64,000 nucleotides of DNA from Krasilnikovozyma curviuscula (lineage: Eukaryota > Basidiomycota > Tremellomycetes > Cystofilobasidiales > Mrakiaceae), in the NCBI GenBank assembly GCA_014825775.1, contig MVAQ01000004.1, positions 186,001-250,000 of the forward strand, given 5' to 3'. The position numbers were made by a program, and so were the translations under genes. The notes below the pieces were generated by a model, which saw only the letters and a program-made list of their open reading frames with translations, was not told the DNA's origin and made no database searches. Below are positions 15,585-26,758 of this stretch, piece after piece (within the stretch, counting starts at the first letter, position 1; every line of letters begins with the position of its first letter).

Positions 15585-18000
15585 GCCTCTCTGTTTCGTG
15601 TGCAACGAAACTGTGGACGGCGACGAGGGCTTTATAGCATACCACATCAACAGGTAATCTTGCTTTGTCTTGGAAATGCTATTTGAATACTTATCTGAGG
15701 GCTTAATATCTTTTGAAGGCATTTTGACGAACCTCTAGCGGAACCCGCCCAAGTTGCTGCTATACCGCCGCCCACTGCAGCTCAAAATCCTATAATCGAG
15801 CGGGAAGGCATACCGAAGCAAGAAGTGAATCTGTATGATAATGTCTGTGCCTTTAGTGGAGAAGCTGGTCCTGTAGAGCAAAATGACACAGCATCAGGGG
15901 CAAGTCGGTGAGCAATCATTCTCATTTCAACATATTCTTTAGATACTAATAAGAGACTACCATCTTTCAGTGAATTAAAACCCAACATACTTGTCAAGAA
16001 CGAGCAGTTTAAAGAAGAATTTGTAGAAGGTGACGCTTCGTGTCCTATGTGTGGTACAAAGCTAAATCACAGCACGATTGATGAAAGAGAAGAGCACGTC
16101 AACGATCATCTCTTTGAAATGGATGCCGGAATCAATGTAGATGGGATTGATCTTGAATTCCTTGGCGAACAACAGCGACTAGGGCAGGAGGTGTTTGAGG
16201 AACAACAAGCATTACAAGAGCGAGGGACACCAAGGAGAGGAGATGGGTGGTGAGTTCTGGACAACATTATTCACATCTGAATGAAGACACATCTGAATGA
16301 AGAATCATGCTGAATAGTTTTTCATTTGACAAGGTGGAATCCAACTGATCCCATCGAGTCGCTTCCACTCAACTTCTCTCCGAATCTCATCTCACATATC
16401 AAACAGCAACTCATCCGCTCCTTCGACTCTCTTCATGTTCAGTCAGCACCAGAAGCTTACCTCTGTCGCCCAACTCCGAACGCATGTCATATTGCCAGCT
16501 TCCTCGGATTTGACAAGACGTGGGGGTGTGGGATGAGGAACGCTCTGATGCTTTGCACATGGTTGAGAGAGATTCCAGAGTACCAGGAGGTGTTTCAGAG
16601 GGAGGGCAACCTGGGGGTTAGGGTTATTCAAGAATGGATTGAGAGTGCTTGGAGGAAGGGTTTTGATGAACTGGGACGAGTGAGGGGCTGGAGCACGATT
16701 CTCTGCTTTACTCTGCCATGAGCTGATTATTTCACTGACTGAATTTAAGGAGCAACTCAAAGGGAACGTTGTTGGGACTAGGAAATGGGTTGGTACAGCA
16801 GATCTGTACGCCGCCTTTGTCGCTAAGGGTATCCCGCGAGTAGCTGTCCCCTTGTTCTCTCCCGAAGCTCGTGGCCATGAACTTATGAAGATCTCCGTTC
16901 ACGTCATCTTAGGTGTCACCTTATCGATTTTCAGAAGAAGAGGGGCGATGGTGGAACAGATCCTCAAATTCGATTGCAAGCTTGGATTGTCAAATACTTC
17001 CAAGACGCGAGTCCTCTTCCCACCATTTCTCCGTCCTTGTGACTGACCTCGCTTTCATTCTATAGGACATCAATCTTGGTAAAAATGATAGTACTAATGG
17101 AACTTCATCTTCACCGAGTAAAAATGTCTTCAGTACACTCATGGACGCAGCGCGAAATAAAGTCAGGTTTACGGCCAAACTTCCTGTTATCATACAGCAC
17201 ATGGGACATTCTAGAACTGTTATTGGTGTTGAGATCGGTAGAAGAGGAAGTGATATCAGTCAGTCAATTATCTTTTCTTCTTAAAAATCTCCGCTCATGG
17301 TCAACGTACGGTTATTCAGATCTGCTCATGTTTGATCCGTAAGCAACACCTCCATCTGGTATCTGACTGAACCATCTTTGGAAAAATGATATCTTTCGCT
17401 TCTCAGAGGGAAATCCATCGCTCCGTCACTTCGAAACAACGCACTTTCAACTCTCATACCAGCCGCGTCAGCGCCATCACCTCCAGACGAAGAAGAAGAC
17501 AATGAAGATCTCTACACCACAAAGCAGGACGCTTCAAAAAAGAGGAAAGGTAAAGAGAGAGCAAGTGGTGCAGAAGGGAACGGAAGCGTTTGGAAGAAGC
17601 TTAAGAAAGGTCACGGTGGCGGTGATGATTTGAAGGTGTTCAGAGTCAGGTAAGCTTCTGTTGAATGTCATTTGCTGATAGGAAGGGACGCTGAACCAAT
17701 TCCCTTCGATGTATCTGCTCTCCATCTGCTCTCCAGTCTAAGTACTCTAAAGTATGTAATCTGGTCTTTTGGTATTTTGTCGTGATAGCTGAAGTTACTC
17801 TTTTGTCGTCTTAACTCGCTCCATAGACGAAAGTGAGTGGAGACGACTCTGTAATTCGAGCCAATGGTTCCAATGCTGAAATATTCTGTGCCCTTTTTTA
17901 TAGCTCTCAATACCAACTCTTGGTATTCGATTGCGATCAACGTCTGATGTCTGTCCCAGAGCGAAACGGGAGAAAATACGTCCAGTCGCTGAAGATGTAG
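15585..18000 (+). CDS. ZUP1/Mug105-type zinc-finger ubiquitin peptidase (family C78)
   Basis: Cysteine protease of the former UFM1-protease family; the human (ZUP1) and fission-yeast (Mug105) members are known to cleave K63-linked ubiquitin chains and act in genome stability. Seen: start MPLCFVCNETVDGDEGF with a zinc finger C-x2-C...H-x3-H completed across the first intron, and a second finger SCPMCGTKLN...EEHVNDH (about 16040-16110). The C78 domain contains catalytic Cys in TWGCGMRN (codon 16527-16529), WIESAWRKGFD, WVGTADLYA, the catalytic His segment IQHMGHSRTVIGVE, and LIFDP with the Asp. A basic insertion (KKRKGKER, KKLKKG) near 17530-17610 looks like a nuclear localisation signal. The end LLVFDCDQRLMS...QSLKM stops at TAG 17998-18000. 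Fungi generally lack UFM1, so ubiquitin rather than UFM1 is the likely substrate. Same strand as the SNF2-RING gene, 348 bp upstream. Confidence 0.85.
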
Positions 18001-18348
18001 AAGAATAGCACATCCCTAAATGATAACCTCATTAACAACGTTGCTGAGGCCTAGCTTTCAAAACTGTCTCGAGCTGCCACTTCGCCTATCGGTAGCGCTG
18101 GATTGCTGATTCCCAGCCGCAGACGCATCTCGCGTATTTTATGTTCAAAAATACCTCTTCTATGTGATACCCAATGACTGAGTTACTCAATCAGCTACCG
18201 CAAAATTTCTGGACCGACTTTTTTTAGTCAGCGCCAGTCTTGACGCTTTCTCTCCTCTACGTAAGACGACCGGATTTTTCTCAATTTGAACCACACCCCA
18301 CCCCAAACTCGAGGCTATAGGATCATCGTCAACGGATAGCCTCCTTGT
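18001..18348. other. Intergenic gap upstream of SNF2-RING gene
   Basis: No exon recognised. It should contain the C78 gene 3' end and the SNF2-RING promoter; a pyrimidine-rich stretch lies near 18230-18310. Confidence 0.5.
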
Positions 18349-21300
18349 ATGGATGCCAGTCTTCCGTATTTGAATGGCTATCCAGGCCAAGGCCAGACGC
18401 AACCTCAGTTTCATCAGTTTCAGCCTCAGCAGCAGCAACAACCTCCACAGCATCCTCAGCAGCAACTCAGAGATATGATTCGGCCACCTCTGGAGAGCCC
18501 ATCTGAACCTCAGTTTCAGGATGAGATCGACCTAACTCAGTCGGACGAGTCAGAGGAGGAGGCTAAAGCAGCAGGTGTCGAGCAGGCTCAAAAGAGGCAG
18601 AAAGTGGGAGACCTGCTGAATGGACTTGGTCACCCGTCTGCCCCTCAGTTTGGATTCAGTGCCTTTCAGCAAAATGGCTCCACAGCAGCATCTCCTGGAG
18701 GGTCCTTCCTCAGTAGTAGCAGCGAAGCAGGGCCGTCTAGCTCGACGTCCAATATGTTCTTGGGCAATGGCAACAGCGCCGTTACCAATACGTTCCAGAT
18801 GCATCCTCTAACAACCGCTGGCATGTCAAGATCATCAAGTACTGGTTCTCTGCCAGGTCATCCAGCCAGTCTCTTCACTAGGTCCCCCTTGGCTCGCCCT
18901 CAGCAGCAGATACTGCCCCGACCTCCTCCCCCGACCTCAGCTCAGTTTGTTCAGCACCGATCCTCATACCCCATGTCTTCCTCTTCGTCGACCGGTGCTC
19001 AATCTTCCTTGATCCAGCCTTCAGTATCGACAGGAAGTAAGAGTAATCCTCCCGTTATTGACCTCACTTCAGACAATCCTATTCCTACACCTCCTCCTCC
19101 TAAAATCAACCAACCTCCCCAGCAAAACCAGAATATCCTGCTTGGCCTCATACAAACGTCAGCTCTTGTCCTCTATCCAACAGACTATCTCAAAAGAACT
19201 GTTCAAGACCCTACTCAAGACCAAATAACCACGAAGGGCGAGACGATCGTGTACGAAGGTCACGAATGGGGCAGAGTCCGGTTGAAAGTAAGCTACAATC
19301 TCTCTCTTGTGGTGTCGATGAGCCCAGAACTTACGCTGGAATTCCCTTTGTTTTTAGCACAAACCAATGGCAAATCCTTTACCTGGGCAGCTCAGTCACG
19401 GAGAAACGATCAACGTGATGCCCTTTGTCTCTGGTCAGTCTAACAGCAGCGCAGTGGAATCATTCGCTGTCGTTGGAAAGGTCGTAGCAGATTCTATTGC
19501 TCCTCTCCTCGCGAGAGGTCTTGTCAGAGTCGAAGGATGGGTCCGAAGACAAGAAACGGTAAGCTCTGTTTTTGTCTAGCTCGTCCTCCGTTCCCCAGCC
19601 AGCTTACGGTTCTGTCGTATGTTACATGTGACGGTCACAAAAGTCATCTTTCACATTTGCTCTATCCCTACTCCTAATCACAATCCCACCCAACATCAAT
19701 TTCATCAGCAACTCTCTCGCCGCAGCCAATCTCTACCTCGAGGATCCCCGACTGCCATACGATCCAGCCTGGTTCCAGCATGCCCGATATATCAACCCAC
19801 ACGAACCAGGAAATCCTAATGGAATAGCTGCTCGGAAAAATTCATTACTTGGTCGCTCCCTGACTCTTGGAGGCGGCATGGTCAGAGAGCGCGCCGTCGA
19901 AGTCCAGAGATCTCAAGTCGACGAGGTATTCAAAAGCTTGAAGGGTGGTGATGATTTGGAGGAGACTAACCCCGGTCCTTTCATTGGTGCCGTGCTCTAC
20001 CCTCACCAAAAGAAAGCGCTGACATTCTTGAGAGAACGAGAAGGCGAGAAGAGGGCCTCGGATGGAACTATGTTGGAGAAGAAGTTGAAGCCCGCCAGTC
20101 TCTGGAAAGTTACTCACACCAATGAAAAGGACAAGCCAGATCATTGGGAGCACACAATCACTGGTAGAGAATCGGGAAAGAAACCGAAGGAATGCCGAGG
20201 TGCCATCCTCGCGGACGATGTGAGAGCGTTTTCGTGTCGTGGTTACACCTGCGCTCATTTCTGACAATGTTTCTTGTTACGTTACACTTTCCAAGATGGG
20301 TCTCGGAAAATCTCTCTCTATTGTCTCCCTCATTGCCTCGACCCTCAAATCGGCTAAAGTCTTTGAAGATGAAGGACTCTCACCAACAGCTAAGCCAGCC
20401 TCAGCAGAAAATGCTGAAACCTCTGGTCTCTCAGCCAATCATTTCGCTGGTGCAATCTTTGGAATGCCTGTAACTGAACTTGGCTCCTCAACAATGACTA
20501 AGAAGGACCAAAATATTGAAAAGAAGAAAGAAGAGCGTGACCTCGAACAATTCGCCCGCCATCAAAGGCTACAACGACGATCCAGAGCGACCCTTATCGT
20601 TTGTCCATTGACGACAGTATCGAACTGGGAAGACCAGCTCCGTGAGCACTGGGCTGGCAGGGTTGAGGTTGTCGGTGGTGGTCCTACCACATCAACTTCT
20701 GGATCAAACATCAAGAGGGAAGAGGGCGTTTCAAGTAAAGAGAAGGTTTTACGAGTATATGTCTACCATGGAAATGCTAGGAGGTCTGATCCATCTGTCA
20801 TAGCTGATTTTGACGTCGTCATTACCACTTTCTCAACCCTGGCAACCGAATTTTCGAAACAAAACCGAACCGGCGGAGAGGACGAAGCATCAACCAATGG
20901 TACCAACACACCGAACGGCGCTGACACTGGTGGTGGCGGAAGTAGGAGCGACGATGAGGTGGCTGAAGTTGACGCGAATGGAGTCGCCGTAAAAGTCGAA
21001 CAGGAAGCTCTGAATCTGGAGCTCGCTACGGCTTCCAAGAAAAAGAGAAAAAGAGGGAAAGGGAACGCGACAGAAGTTAAACTAAGAAATGATACTGAAG
21101 TCACCTCACCGCTACAGATGATTGAGTGGTTCAGAGTGGTTCTCGATGAAGCACAGTGAGTCCCTTGTTATCTGTTGCTAACTGGCAGCGCTCTGAGCTA
21201 TTACCGGTCCATCTTTAGCTTCATCAAGGATGCATCGACTGTCGCTGCTAGAGCATGTTGCTACTTGGAAGCCCAACGTCGAATATGCCTGACGGGGACG

Positions 21301-23131
21301 CCAATCCAGAACAAACTCGACGATCTGTGGGCGCTTCTCAAGTTCATCAGACTGGAGCCTTTCGACGACAAATCCAACTGGACTGAATTCATCTCTGGAC
21401 CAGCCAAAGTCGGAGACTCTTTGGGTGTCGCCCGTCTTCAAGTCATCATGCGACACATTACTCTTCGTCGAACGAAACAAGAGAAGAATTCCAACGGTCA
21501 ACAAATTCTCGATCTTCCACCAATCAAGAACGAGATTTCTTACCTCAAATTCAACCCAGAAGAACAAGCAATATACGACCAGTATTTCAAAGAATCCAAG
21601 GACGACTTCAACGAACTCCAGGAGAAAGGTACCATCATGAAGAATTACGTCAATGTACTGCAGCGGATCCTGCGACTGAGGCAGATCTGCGATCATCCAG
21701 ATTTAATCAAGGATCGCCAGGATGATGACGGAGATGACGGCGATGACGAAGGTCTCGACTACGCGCTGGCTGTCGCTTCCATCAACAAGAACGGTCTTAA
21801 CCAGCGTCGAGCCCTCGCCGTATTCGGTTTCTTGAAGGAGACGGATTCAGCTCAGTGTTGCGAGTGTGCGTACGATTTAAGCCCTCTTACTGCATCTTTG
21901 GAGGAGATTGAGGATGGCGATGTCAAAGGTGGTGAAACTTCTGCTGCCGGTGCTAGGCGGAAAAAGAAGTCGAAGTGCCCTCAGGTCATTCTCACGTGCT
22001 GTCAGCATCTTTTCTGTAAGTCGCCAACATTTCAAAATTTTTGCTGGTTAGATTTATAATTTGATTTGGGTGTCCTCTTTTATTAGGTATCGTTTGCTTC
22101 AAGAAATCAGTTTTCTCTGGATGGCCTAAAGTCCCTCAACAAATCGGCCGTTCTTGTTCGGCGTGCGGTCAAGGTCTTCGTGTCTCTCGAGATGCCATCG
22201 AAGTTCTTGCACCAGGCTCAGCAGAAGCTGAGAAAGCAGATGCAGGTCGACCTAGAGGCAAACCCCGTCAACGACCTCATCGGGACCTCGACCAACCGCT
22301 GGTGCTGTCGACCAAGATTCAGACGCTCGTGTTCGATCTGATGCATTTTTCGAAGCAAAACCCATACTCTCCGAATTACGACCCGATGAGCGAGGAAGTG
22401 TACGAGACGGATTCCTCAGGGCAGCCGCCGCGGCCGACAAAGTCGATTGTCTTTTCGCAGTGGACGACGATGCTCGACCGGATCGAGGACGCGTTGATAG
22501 AGTTCGGCATCAAATACGGTCGACTGGACGGAACCATGAAGAGGGATGAGCGAACGCTGGCGATGGACACGCTCAAGACGGACCCGGCGTGCGAGGTCTT
22601 ACTTGTCTCCCTCAAGGCAGGCGGTGTCGGTCTGAACCTGACGTCCGCCAATAGGTGCTATATGATGGACCCTTACTGGAATCCAAGTGTGGAGAACCAG
22701 GCTGTCGATCGAATTGTAAGCATTTCGCTCTGGCTAGCTGTTGTAGAAGCGTTAATCTGACATCTGGTCGTTCCAACAGCATCGGCTTGGTCAAACTCGA
22801 CCTGTGGTTGCAATCAAATACATCAGTAAGCCTCCTTCCTGTTTTTTTTATAATTGTTAACCTCCATTCTGATGGCTCTGTTCGATCGTCTAGTGGAACA
22901 ATCTATGGAAGTTAAGATGCTCCAGATCCAACAGCGCAAAGCGGAGCTCGCCAAACTTTCTCTCTCCCAAAATCTTAGCAAAGCCGAATTACACGAGAGG
23001 AGAATGGAGGACCTTAAGGTAACCCCTTTCTTTTTCGTATTCTTACTTCTCGCGATTACGATGGTTTCGCTGACTGCTGATCGTTCTTCAATCAGACGTT
23101 GTTCTCAGAGGATTCGCTGCTTCGGTCCTAA
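18349..23131 (+). CDS. SWI2/SNF2-family translocase with embedded RING finger (Rad5/HLTF/Uls1 group)
   Basis: DNA-dependent ATPase and likely ubiquitin E3 ligase acting on chromatin or stalled forks. N-terminus is Gln/Ser/Pro-rich with two SUMO-interacting motifs: EIDLT followed by an acidic run (residues 59-63) and VIDLT (236-240). A conserved pre-helicase module follows (ILLGLIQTSALVLYP to LVRVEGWVRR), perhaps a divergent HIRAN-like fold. The Walker A motif MGLGKS is joined to ADD across an intron (near 20295). DEAH is completed across the intron at 21157-21219. Then LTGTPIQNKLDDLW, and a C3HC4 RING (CCEC...TCCQHLFC|IVC...CSACG, about 21856-22165) between the helicase lobes. Lobe 2 has SIVFSQW, GGVGLNLTSANR, YWNPSVENQAVDRIHRLGQT. 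It ends at TAA 23129-23131. The RING position excludes Snf2, Isw1 and Chd1. SIMs favour a Uls1-like SUMO-targeted role over Rad5, but I cannot decide without phylogeny. Confidence 0.87.
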
Positions 23132-23791
23132 AGTGTGCTCTAGAATATGTTCTACAGGTGTATATGAAAGAGTGACTACTTTTTTTTATAGAAAATTTAT
23201 TCTCGTCCAACACAGAGGTTAATTGTTTTCATATACCTTCTTGCATTGAGAACGATATTTTCTAAAGTTCCTCGATCACCGTACTTGAAATGTTATATTC
23301 GCGATTTCTGTACAAAATCAGTATCATTCTCAAGAGATTATCACCTCTGATCTGACTGGAGGAAATAGACAGGTCTCGTCAGTCGTCGTCTTGTTTCAGC
23401 AGGCCGGATGATCCTTCCTACTCCTTGATGTCCCATGAAACGCGATTGAAACACCGAAACTGCCAACCCGAGAAGCTGTCTAGATGATTATCTGTTTAAT
23501 AATAGAACAGCATATAAGTGCTGAGGACGAGCTCGGCAAGACCTGAAGTCTTAAACTTCTTCCCATTACTCCTCGCTGTGGTTCTTATATTGGCCTGGTT
23601 GCCCTTTCACTTTCTTTCAGTGAATAATTAATTCCTTTATACTTCTCCCCAAGCGATTTGCTCTCTAATAAGCTCGAAACTCTTACTAGACTTCTGTTCA
23701 TTCATTTATCCCCACTCACCTTGACGGTCTATCCCTTCCCTTCCCTCACGTTCGCCCATCTTCGACATTCATTTATAAGCAAAGTTAGGAA
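23132..23791. other. Intergenic gap upstream of secreted-protein gene
   Basis: 660 bp with no convincing exon on either strand. The distal half (about 23620-23780) is C/T-rich and ends in an AT-rich leader just before the ATG, typical of a fungal promoter and 5' leader. Confidence 0.5.
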
Positions 23792-25826
23792 ATGAACCTC
23801 CCTTTGCTCTTCGTCCTCCTCCTCGGAGCTGTCTTCCTCGCCGGCGTCGAAGCTCACGCTGTATTCGACGAATCTCACGCTCTCCATCTCGTTGCTCGAG
23901 CGAAGAAATTAAAGACTTCTGGTGTTTCATCATCTTGTGAATCTCTTCTTGTTAGTCATCTCGGATGAGTGCGAGCCGTGCGCTGAAGAATATGCCCCGT
24001 GTTTCATCAGCTGTCACTTCTTCTTCTACTACTACTACCGCTGTCTCAACAACTTCCATGGCTTCACCTTCAGCATCTTCAGCTATTTTTTCCTCTACTT
24101 CCAGCAGTAATAGCATCAGCAGCGACAGTGATCCTCAAACATCGTTGACGTTGGATACATCTCAGATTGGCGCCAACTTGGCTGCTAATGGTAATGTGAG
24201 CATAACTCCAGGTTTTCGTTTTTCTCTTAGGGAAAGATCGCTGACAATGCCCATTGTTCCTTACATAGAACCCTCCTGTCGCTGGTCAGGTCGATTCGTT
24301 GATATCAACAAACAATGCGAGCAATTCATTACTTCACATTCTGTCAGTCAACGCACCTAACCACTCTTTCTTCCCCCCAGTTCATCAACTTCTGTGAGAC
24401 AGTCTCAAACCTGCCAATCACCAACGGCCTCCAAACGAAAACGGGCTCATGCAATCCAGTTCCAATGGACGTTATACCCCACCAACTCCCTCTTGTTGTT
24501 ACCTTGCTAACCTGCTGGTCTACCATCTTCCTAATCGTTACAGGGGTGTCATCGTAGCTCAGTCCGTCATGCCATCTTGCAAATTCCAAAACCCGTCTAA
24601 CGGTGCAACAGTCCTAGCCAATCAGGACTTCACCATCGAACTTGCTGTAAAAAATATGGTTACTGGGAATTTTGTCAACGCTACACACAACTACTTTGCA
24701 GCTCCGGGTTTGTGTTGCTCTCACTTGCATCGTTCCAAATCTTTGTTTATTTTGAGGTCCTGCTGACTTTGCCATTGTCCGACCACTTTGCACACCACAA
24801 CCCCAGCTCAAACGGGTGTCAATGGGCAAATCATCGGTCACAATCACGTTGTCATCCAAGCCCTTACCTCTGCCGGCCAAACGACCCCGCTGGATCCAAC
24901 TGTTTTCGCATTCTTCAAAGGCCTCAACGACCCCGCTCAGAACGGCGTGCTGTCTGCTACTGTCACCGGTGGACTGCCGCCTGCTGAATACAGGATGTGC
25001 TCGATCAGCACCGCAGCGAACCACCAGCCTGTCTTGGTCGCTGTAGCTCAGCATGGAAGGTTTGTCTTTCGTTATCGTTCTGTGTCGCTGCGTTTGATGG
25101 AAGGCTGATCAAGATAATGGTCCTGTGCTTGTGATGGAACAGCCTGGACGACTGTGTTTATTTCACGAGTACAGCTGGAGGTGCGAATGGTACTACCATC
25201 ACTAATAATAACGGAGGCGGATCGAGGGCTGCATCATCTGTTGCTACAGTCGCAAGCAGCTCAGTTGGGTCTTCCTTTTCTTTATCAGGTATTTATCCTC
25301 TCCTACCAGCTCCCGAATTCTGAAGTTATCCCTTTCGGTCACTGACAAGATCTCCTCGTGATAGGAGGATCCTCGACTGTTATCTCTGCCGCTGCTGCAA
25401 CAAGTCAGTCCTCAGCCCTCACACTCGTAGCCTTTCGTAAATCACCTAACACCCCTCTCACTGACGGTACCCCTTTTCTAACAGCCTCAAAAGACTCTGC
25501 CTCATCGAAAACTGAGGATATTGGAGGAGGAGGAGCAGGAGGTACCATCGTCAACACCCGGGGGACGCAGGGACCATCCGCGACAACCATCGCTGTCTCT
25601 TCCACGGTAGCAATTTCTTCTGCCACAGCAGGTGATACGAGTGCTACTCCTATCTGCAACGGTAAGCCCTTTTCTCTCTGCACCCGCATGTCCGATATTT
25701 AGATGGACTGGTTTTTTGACAGCTCGTCCAGCTACTTCCTCTGCGGCACGACAGAGGAAAAAGCAGAAGCATCATAGAAGAGGCAGGCTCCCCAGATCTC
25801 ATAGAGTTGAACAATTCTTGCAGTGA
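23792..25826 (+). CDS. Conserved basidiomycete-type secreted Ser/Thr-rich protein, function unknown
   Basis: No enzymatic function known to me. Seen: a clear signal peptide (MNLPLLFVLLLGAVFLAGVEA), then after an intron a Ser/Thr-rich, probably O-glycosylated spacer (about 23980-24160). The conserved core follows in several exons: PPVAGQVDSLISTNN, FINFCETVSNLPITNGLQ, GSCNPVPMDVIP, MPSCKFQNPSNG, NQDFTIELAVKNM, TGNFVNATHNYFAAP, IIGHNHVVIQAL, FAFFKGLNDPAQNGVL, and the Cys-containing YRMCSISTAANHQPVLVAVAQ ending LDDCVYF. From memory this block order matches secreted proteins common in basidiomycetes. A second Ser/Thr/Ala-rich region follows. The last exon is short and strongly basic (ARQRKKQKHHRRGR), stopping at TGA 25824-25826. 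Several donors are weak and one join seems to need a GC donor at 24317, so exon edges are approximate. Confidence 0.72.
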
Positions 25827-25869
25827 AGCTTTCTATGACATCAGCGAGGAGGAAAAGACGCTGAAGTAC

Positions 25870-25883
25870 GTGTGTGTGTGTGT
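25870..25883. repeat. (GT)7 microsatellite
   Basis: Seven GT units just after the stop of the secreted-protein gene. Confidence 0.9.
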
Positions 25884-26601
25884 TGCATCGCTGGTTTCGA
25901 TTCAACTCTATCGGTAGTCAAGATAATTGAAGAATGAGATCTCAATGTCTCCGCTTGGAGGTTTTCCCACGTAAGGGTGCGAGGGACTTAACGCAAGAAG
26001 CTTGATTTTGGCCAGTCTTTGGCGAGACGGTGTCGACGAAGAACCAAAACAGAGTTGCGCTGTGACATATCAGAAATAAATTGCATGTTAGAAGATGATC
26101 CAACAGAGTAAAAAAAGAAAAAGAATCAAAAGATCAGCGCGGATGTACTTTGGTCACTTGTTTTGAATTGTGTCTCTGCTGGTACGCCTTACGGATCCTC
26201 TGCGAGAGGAAGAATGGTGCCGCTGTTATTAAGGACCCCAGAAATAGAGTCGGGCGCAAGGTCGAGAAGGAATTTTTTTCTCCACCATACTCTCGTTCCT
26301 CTCTACCGACAGGCGAAAAACATTGCTGGTGAGTACGATGGAAAAACCGAATGAGAAGAAGGCGACGATCGGTTTTTTGCACTGCGCGACCCTTCTATTC
26401 GCTCAAATCGAAGTCGGCCTGGTCGCCCCCTCGCATGCCCTGTTGTTTTTCGTGACCGTTCAACCAACACCCACTTTGTTGTCTTGCTATCTCTCTCTAG
26501 TCCCTCAGTCCTTCGTTTCATCTGGTACCTCAGACCTACGTTCCTTCCATCTACCTGGACTTTCTCGACCTGGGAAAAGGCAGGTCTTCAACGCGTCCGA
26601 A

Positions 26602-26625
26602 CCAGCCCAGCCAGCCAGCCAGCCC
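26602..26625. repeat. CAGC tetranucleotide run
   Basis: Imperfect CCAGC/CAGC repeats in the C-rich leader upstream of the GH13 gene. Confidence 0.8.
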
Positions 26626-26758
26626 AAAACGTCCCGCCTACACCTAATAACAACCCTCTCTCTCCTCTTCATCCCTGGTCATCAGAATCTCAACCTCTTT
26701 CCGGTCAGCAACAGCAGGCAATAGATTTCATCCCCCGATTAGCACTTCCCAGGGCGCC

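Larger units (their letters stand above)
25827..26758. promoter_or_regulatory. Long intergenic region upstream of GPI-anchored GH13 gene
   Basis: 932 bp, among the longest gaps here. It holds a (GT)7 tract, an AATAAA at 26075-26080 that could end the secreted-protein gene, an A-rich patch near 26108-26130, a CAGC tetranucleotide run and a long C/T-rich 5' leader (about 26450-26750). A CCCCAG at 26236-26241 (CTGGGG on the other strand) fits the loose CreA/Mig1 consensus, which alone is weak evidence. No exon recognised. Confidence 0.45.

Noticed and set aside
22200..22640. A more GC-rich stretch in the helicase lobe-2 exon
   Set aside because: The helicase motifs are continuous and in frame across it, so a transfer or conversion claim is not supported by eye.
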